NCBI RefSeq assembly: GCF_000151315.2 | Contig: NW_011887294.1 | Coordinates: 2,425,696-2,463,307 of the forward strand | Direction: 5' to 3' | Source of the DNA: Capsaspora owczarzaki ATCC 30864 | Taxonomy: Eukaryota > Opisthokonta > Filasterea | Length of the DNA stretch: 37,612 bases | Shown here: positions 32,922-37,612 of the stretch, in pieces | Layout: each line of letters begins with the position of its first letter | How positions within the stretch are numbered: position 1 is the stretch's first letter | Notes under the pieces: model-generated | Databases searched by the model: none | What the model was told of the DNA's origin: nothing | The model's input: the letters and a program-made list of their open reading frames with translations, nothing else | Program-made: the position numbers and the translations under genes

Positions 32922-34362
32922 TTACTTCTTGGAGAATGTGACGCTCAGGTTGTTGTCGCCCATCTTGTAACCGTGCAGTGTTGCCTTTGCGTTGGCAGCA
33001 ATACCTTCGTTCTCGTACTCGACGAAGGCAATATCTGCGCGGTTTGGCACAAGGCGGACGTCGCACGAGCCAGCGGTATACCCTCGGAAAAGGTTGAAAA
33101 TGTCGTCTTGCGTGATTCCTTGGGGCAGGTTTTGCACAAACAAGATGTTGTGTGGGATCTCGGGTGCTGGCATCACAAGGGGGACAGGACACACAGAACA
33201 AGCATCCAACAAACACAAATGAGCCGAAAGCTCAATCCAAAGCAAACCAAAGCAAAGCAAACCGCGACCGAAAAGATCAGCCTACCTTGGCTGAAGCCAA
33301 ACCCTGGCTGCTGTTGCTGGAGCATCGGGGCGTGGTTTCCTGCGGCGGCGGGCGCCTCAGTGTTCATGGCCTGCGCGTCGCCGTTGGACGATGCAGCGGC
33401 TGCGCCGTTCGGGTTGCGCTTGCCGGGCTGCTTCTCGCCCTTCGGCCGCTGGTTTTTGGGGATGAATGGGCGACGGACGTGCGAGTCTGGCTCTCCGTTG
33501 AATCGGCCAACGGCGTATGATCGGGACTTGGCGAATGTGATTCTCTGTTTTTTCGGGGTTGACGTTAGAGACCAAGGATTGATGAACGATTCAAGCTTGG
33601 TTCGTCCGTTCGCTCGTTCGTTTGTTCGCTTACCATCGGCTTTCCGTAAAAGCTGAATCCTTGGAGCGAGCGGAGTGCGTTGGCTGAGCTTGTGATATCG
33701 TGGAAGACAATGAACGCCTGTCCGCGCATCTTGAGCGTCTTGAGCGCGACAATGTCGAGGACGGGGCCGAACTGGGTGAAGATTGTATACAGCGCAGCGC
33801 GGAGCTCTGGTATTGACACAGGGGGGAAGTGAGACAGAGTGAATGAGAGTGAGAGTGAGATCAAAGGCTCCAGCGCCCCCCCCCCTCGTCCAACCATCGC
33901 ACTGCGCGAATCATGAGAAGCAAGCCTGTTAAAAGCAGTGCTATCAATGAGACCGAGACTGAGACTGAGACGGGAAGCCCCCAGAGAGCACAGACACGGC
34001 AGTACAATGGATCGAACTCACTCCCCCTGCCTCACTCCCCCCGCCTCACTCCATCGCACAGACAGACACACAGATCAAGCAGTGTCAACAACAACAACAG
34101 AGCGACTGAAGACTGAAGACTGGAGGACTGATGACTGGAGGACTGAGGGACCTGAAGCCTCGGCTCTACTGCAGCACGACGCCAAAGCAACGATCTCTCA
34201 ATGCTTCAATGCTTCAATGCTTCAATGCTTCAATGCTTCAATGCTCAATGCCCCCTTCATCATGATGTTACTATGACGAAACGCTCCACTCGTTTTACCT
34301 TCCTTCTTGAGCTTCTCGTTGAGATTGTTCACGTAGAGCGTCTGGCTCGGTGGGATGCTCGA

Positions 34363-34398
<36 letters not shown>

Positions 34399-34413
34399 AT
34401 CGACTTCCATCAT
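32922..34413 (-). CDS. U1A/U2B''-type snRNP protein (two RRMs)
   Basis: Spliceosomal protein that binds U1 and/or U2 snRNA stem-loops (SNF/U1A/U2B'' family). Four GT-AG exons: 34413-34299, 33806-33634, 33544-33286 and 33166-32922; 792 nt, 263 residues. RRM1 has RNP2 [13 protein letters not shown] and RNP1 MRGQAFIVF, with [16 protein letters not shown] closer to U2B'' (DIVALKTMKMRGQAF) than to U1A. The segment [16 protein letters not shown] ends RRM1. A basic Pro/Gln linker leads to RRM2 ([38 protein letters not shown], ending LSVTFSKK). The N-terminus carries a run of about eleven Gln from a CAG repeat. Two adjacent ATGs (34413, 34410) are possible starts. The first intron (34298-33807) is 492 nt and repeat-rich. 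Whether it serves U1, U2 or both, as Drosophila SNF does, cannot be told here. Confidence 0.94.
34201..34247. repeat. 8-bp minisatellite (ATGCTTCA)5 in an snRNP gene intron
   Basis: Five perfect copies (34201-34240) plus a degenerate copy lie in the first intron. A looser GACTGAAGACTGAAGACTGG repeat lies nearby at about 34103-34150. Confidence 0.93.
34361..34395. repeat. (CTG)n coding for poly-Gln in the snRNP protein
   Basis: About eleven CTG units on the + strand read as CAG (Gln) near the N-terminus of the U1A/U2B''-type protein, just before RRM1. Confidence 0.9.
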
Positions 34414-34884
34414 GAGAAACTAAGAAACAAGAAAATACAAAGAATAAGAACTGGAGGATAAAAAAAAAAATTGACTCAAATCTAAGAGCGAGAGTTTCGA
34501 CTTGGATTCTAAAGTTCAATGCTCAGCCAGCCACTTTGATGCAAAAGAGTTTCATTTTTTGAACAGTGAAACATCCACAACCAAAGCCAAATTCAAACAA
34601 CGCAATAGAACAGCCAGAGAGAGTGAGACAGAAAGAAAGCGGTGGAACGACAGTGTGGCTGCCTCCACCATTTTCATTTCACCATCTCACCACAAGCACA
34701 AGGCACAACCCTACAAGTACAAGATTCCAAAAATCATCACAACGCTTGAACCGAACAAGCCGAGTGGCTCGCTCAGTCACCATTTCATCCATAACAAGAA
34801 AACGCAGAAGCCAGTCCACGAAACAAAGAAGAGAAAAGAGAAAAGAGAAAAACGAAAAGAAAAGAAAGCAGAAACAAGATCAAC
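34414..34884. other. Intergenic region between tandem minus-strand genes
   Basis: 471 bp, A-rich on the + strand. It should hold the 3' untranslated region of the 618-residue gene and the promoter of the snRNP gene. No gene is seen. Confidence 0.55.
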
Positions 34885-36741
34885 CTAAGAACGCGCATAC
34901 TTGGTGTCGTACACCCGCTTGGCAACGTCAAAGACGCGCAGGAAGGCAAGTTTGACGCTGCAGTCGCCAAAGTACTTTTGCATCCACAAGTCCATCAGAT
35001 GGCGGTGTGTCTTGGAGTACGACTGCAGGTACTTGGACGGCTGCGTTGCGATTTGGTGGTGCTTAAAGTACGCGTCGCTCGTCCGCCACCACTGGGCGTT
35101 GGCGTACTCGAGCTTTTCTTCTTCGGTCAGCGCGTCGAAGATGGCCAAAATGCACCCAATCTTGTCCGGGTTGCGGGCCTTGAGAGCCGACTGGTCGCCG
35201 ACGGGCGAGATGAACTCGCTCAGCTGCGAGTTGAGCAGGGCAATCTGGTTGACCATTTCTTCGGGCAGGGTGACGGACAGCTTTTGAAGCGTGAATGGCG
35301 CAGCCTTCACACCGTGACGGTATGGCCCAGAGCGGTCCTTGTTGCTTGGCGTGGCAGAGGCCGAGCCGCCGTCTTCGGCCTCCTCGGCGCTGTCGGTGCC
35401 TTGGGACGCTCCGGCAGCCATGGCGGCTGCGAGCAACGAGGCGGCACGACGCGCAGAGCGGGGTCGCCTGCCCGAGCCAAAGTCGAGATCGCGCTCATCG
35501 TCTTCGTAGGCAAGCCGGCTGCGTTTGCGAACGCCGCCGCCGTCTTCTTCGTCGTCCTCGGCTGCCTTTTCCTCGTCGTCTTCGCCTGCTTCTTCGTCTT
35601 CTTGCTCGTCTTCTTCGTCTTCCTGGTTGTCGTCCTCGTCCTCGTCCTGGCCGTCCTCGGCATCCTCCTCCGCTGCGTCTTCGTTCTCGGACTCTTCCGT
35701 CGCCTTGCTTCGAGCGACAGACTTGCGAAGACCTGCAGCAAGCTCGCGGCTGTCCAAGGCCATCGCGGCAGACTCGTCCAGCGCGTCAGCCGGCACGGGA
35801 GAGGCCGTGCTCGAGCGCGACATGCCGGTGCGCGGCGGTTTGGCGGGCGATTGGCCATGGGTCGGAGTGGCAGGGGCGCTGTAGCTGGTGGCGCCGTCTG
35901 CAGCCGCCGCCGCGGCGAGCCGACTGCTGGTGCTGCGGGTAGCAGCCAGCGGTGATCTGGGCGGGGTGTCCTTTTGCGTCACTTGCCGCAATCGGCGCGT
36001 GGCGGTCGACGTGTATCCTCGCGTGTTGGCGCCAAAGCCGCCGCTCGCAGCCGAGTTTTGGGCCGCTGTACTGGCTACTTGACTGCCACAGTTGGTGCAG
36101 GAGGGTGTTAGGTTGATGTTGAGCGAGAAGCAGCCGTTAATGTTGCCAAAGGCGTCGCGCGTGGAAAAGTTGAGCTGCAGCGGTGTGCCTGCCTGCGCCG
36201 TGACCGAGGCCATGTTTGCCATGGTGACCGGACCCTGCACCTGGGAGCCGAAATTGAACTGCGACGACGCGCCGGACGGCAGCGCGGGTTGGAACATGGG
36301 AGCAGGCGAGGCAATGCCAGCGTTGGCGGCAGCCAGGCTTGCCGCTTGTGCAAACGGGGATTGCGGCATTGGCACGCTGGACGACATTGGTCCTGTTGAC
36401 GAGTACTGCGGGTATGGCCCAGACGACGCGACCGGCGTGGAGATGCCACTGACTCCGCTGCCGATTGGGACGCCATTGTTGAAATTCATGCCATTCGAAA
36501 AGTCTGGCGCGCCAGCGCCGCCCATCGCGCCGGGCAGTCCCGCCAATAAAAGAGGCTTGAGCATGGAGCCGGACGAATTGCCAAACGGGGTGCTGGCTCC
36601 GCTCGATGCGGTCGGAACACCGCCTGCGCTGGCCATCATCAGAGTGACCGCTGCGTTGTTTGCTTGCTGGAGGTTTTGGGGATGGTCAAATTTGGTGGCT
36701 GCGTGCTCTGCAAGTAGTCCACCGCCTGGGTCTTTTTTCAT
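34885..36741 (-). CDS. Unrecognised 618-residue protein, acidic middle and folded-looking C-terminus
   Basis: A single open frame from ATG 36741 (MKKDPGGGLLAEHAATKFDH) to TAG at 34885-34887. I do not recognise it. Residues about 40-330 are Ser/Gly/Ala/Pro-rich, with one CTNCGSQ pair and a short hydrophobic-polar block (LQLNFSTRDAFGNINGCFSL). Residues about 395-450 are a very acidic Glu/Asp tract. Basic stretches (VRKRSRL, GRRPRSARR) follow and could serve nuclear import. The last ~130 residues are balanced in composition and probably globular (LPEEMVNQIALLNSQLSEFI, KIGCILAIFDALTEEEKLEY, WMQKYFGDCSVKLAFLRVFD). A nuclear or chromatin role is only inferred from composition. The frame stays open upstream of the chosen ATG to a good acceptor (TTTTCAG at 36841), so a spliced 5' exon may exist. 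It lies in tandem upstream of the snRNP gene. Confidence 0.75.
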   Translation of the reverse strand: MKKDPGGGLLAEHAATKFDHPQNLQQANNAAVTLMMASAGGVPTASSGASTPFGNSSGSMLKPLLLAGLPGAMGGAGAPDFSNGMNFNNGVPIGSGVSGISTPVASSGPYPQYSSTGPMSSSVPMPQSPFAQAASLAAANAGIASPAPMFQPALPSGASSQFNFGSQVQGPVTMANMASVTAQAGTPLQLNFSTRDAFGNINGCFSLNINLTPSCTNCGSQVASTAAQNSAASGGFGANTRGYTSTATRRLRQVTQKDTPPRSPLAATRSTSSRLAAAAAADGATSYSAPATPTHGQSPAKPPRTGMSRSSTASPVPADALDESAAMALDSRELAAGLRKSVARSKATEESENEDAAEEDAEDGQDEDEDDNQEDEEDEQEDEEAGEDDEEKAAEDDEEDGGGVRKRSRLAYEDDERDLDFGSGRRPRSARRAASLLAAAMAAGASQGTDSAEEAEDGGSASATPSNKDRSGPYRHGVKAAPFTLQKLSVTLPEEMVNQIALLNSQLSEFISPVGDQSALKARNPDKIGCILAIFDALTEEEKLEYANAQWWRTSDAYFKHHQIATQPSKYLQSYSKTHRHLMDLWMQKYFGDCSVKLAFLRVFDVAKRVYDTKYARS

Positions 36742-37612
36742 CCAGATCCTTTGCCGACGGGGTTTAGAGTTTTTCGTATAAAACTCCAAACGATGCACAG
36801 CGAGTGAGGGGGGGAGAGATGGAGAGAGTTGTTCTGATCTCTGAAAACGCAAACAAACAAACAAGAGAACCAAGGAGTTAGTTTTTTTTTAATTCAGAAG
36901 CAGGATTCAAAGATCAACAAACTACACATAATCCAAGACAATCGTCGATAGTTCGCGGTGGTTTGTAATATCAGAGATTTGCAATGGAGTTTGCTATGCT
37001 CTGCTTTTTTTTTTTTTTTTTTTTTCTTGGTTCAAAATCGTCGCGAGTTCAATTCGGAGGTTGGTTTGTCGCGAATTTGACTTTGGCAGCATGCGTGCGT
37101 GGAGCGTTCACCCGCCGCCGCACACACCAGCGTGTAGCCCTGCGGCTGAAACCGACCGTGGCGCTGGAGCGGCGGCGGGAGAGTGGCAGGGAGCGCGGCT
37201 GGAGAGCGGCAAAAGGCGTCCTCGTGGGTTCGGATGCGAGGTCAAACGTGGGCATTGTGCAGCGATTCTCGGCCACCAAGCAGCACCCTTCTCCACCGCA
37301 CTCCACCTCGGCGCGCCGCGTCCGGTGCAAGCGGATTCGGACGAGTGCGTGCGCATCATCAGCCGGCCGCGCGGACAACGTTGCCGACGACCCTCAGTGG
37401 GACGCGATTGTGGAAAACTTGGGGAAAATCGGCGTGGCGCGAACCTCAAAAACCTCAAGTTGCACAATCGAAGACGACAACTTACGCGAACAAGATTGAA
37501 GAAAGAGAAAGGGGGAGGGGAGGAAAGAGAAATGAACGCGGGTATTGAGTTTGAAATTTAAAAGAAAAAAAAAAAAAAAAAAGAGCGGGATCGAAGGATG
37601 GAAGGACTGAGG
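36742..37612. other. 5' region of the 618-residue gene; possible leader intron or a weak + strand ORF
   Basis: On the minus strand a consensus donor (GTTCGC/GTAAGTTG at 37485) and an acceptor (TTTGCGTTTTCAG at 36841) would bound a 645-nt leader intron, with a pyrimidine-rich exon upstream of 37486. On the + strand a frame runs from 36984 to 37499 (171 codons, ending WDAIVENLGKIGVARTSKTS). A second overlapping frame runs from ATG 37091 to 37561. The first begins with a Phe run from a T tract, and neither shows a known domain. GC-rich sequence at 37080-37400 opens several frames at once. I favour the non-coding reading. Confidence 0.35.

Overview
The window is a gene-dense, roughly 50% GC nuclear stretch of a unicellular eukaryote. 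It holds twelve well-supported genes, most with short spliceosomal introns of about 80-500 nt, and no transposons, viral remnants, tRNA or rRNA genes. The gene set includes a DENN-RUN-PLAT-RUN protein of the DENND5 type, a three-C2 MCTP, ketohexokinase, a tropomyosin-like coiled coil, a gamma-type casein kinase 1 and a U1A/U2B''-type protein. Long Asn, Ala, Ser, Thr and Gln runs are frequent. Together this fits a unicellular relative of animals, such as a filasterean like Capsaspora. That assignment is inference; no sequence search was possible.

Layout, left to right: the 3' part of a CK1-gamma kinase (+, 3-1010); a BLM-type RecQ helicase (-, 1746-7727); a DENND5 homologue (-, 8008-14551); a 2.1 kb poly(T)-rich divergent intergenic region; a tropomyosin-like gene (+, 16677-17487); ketohexokinase (-, 17934-19569); an MCTP C2/transmembrane protein (-, 19856-24948); a probable 70-residue protein with a Cys cluster at its C-terminus (-, 25076-25403); a secreted or type I membrane protein built from about 24 Cys/FGD repeats (+, 25681-28634); GPATCH4 (-, 28786-30730) divergent from NSA2 (+, 31051-32610); a U1A/U2B'' snRNP protein (-, 32922-34413); and an unrecognised 618-residue acidic protein (-, 34885-36741). 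The last 870 bases may be the 5' leader and first intron of that last gene, or a poorly supported ORF on the + strand.

Exon models were built by hand from GT-AG (and two GC-AG) junctions, reading-frame phase and recalled family alignments. Every spliced model closes in frame from ATG to stop. The exception is BLM, whose single open frame is broken by an exact 17-bp tandem duplication inside the RQC domain. The CK1-gamma fragment carries two compensating frame shifts in its first 80 bases.

The genes do not form a pathway, but some neighbours are related in function. GPATCH4 and NSA2 are both nucleolar/ribosome-biogenesis factors and share a 320-bp divergent promoter. The gene-structure highlights are two GC-AG introns, two microexons (25 and 29 nt) encoding conserved domain cores, three tiny first coding exons (3, 8 and 10 nt), twin 329-nt C2 exons in MCTP, and an exact 168-bp tandem duplication in the FGD-repeat gene.
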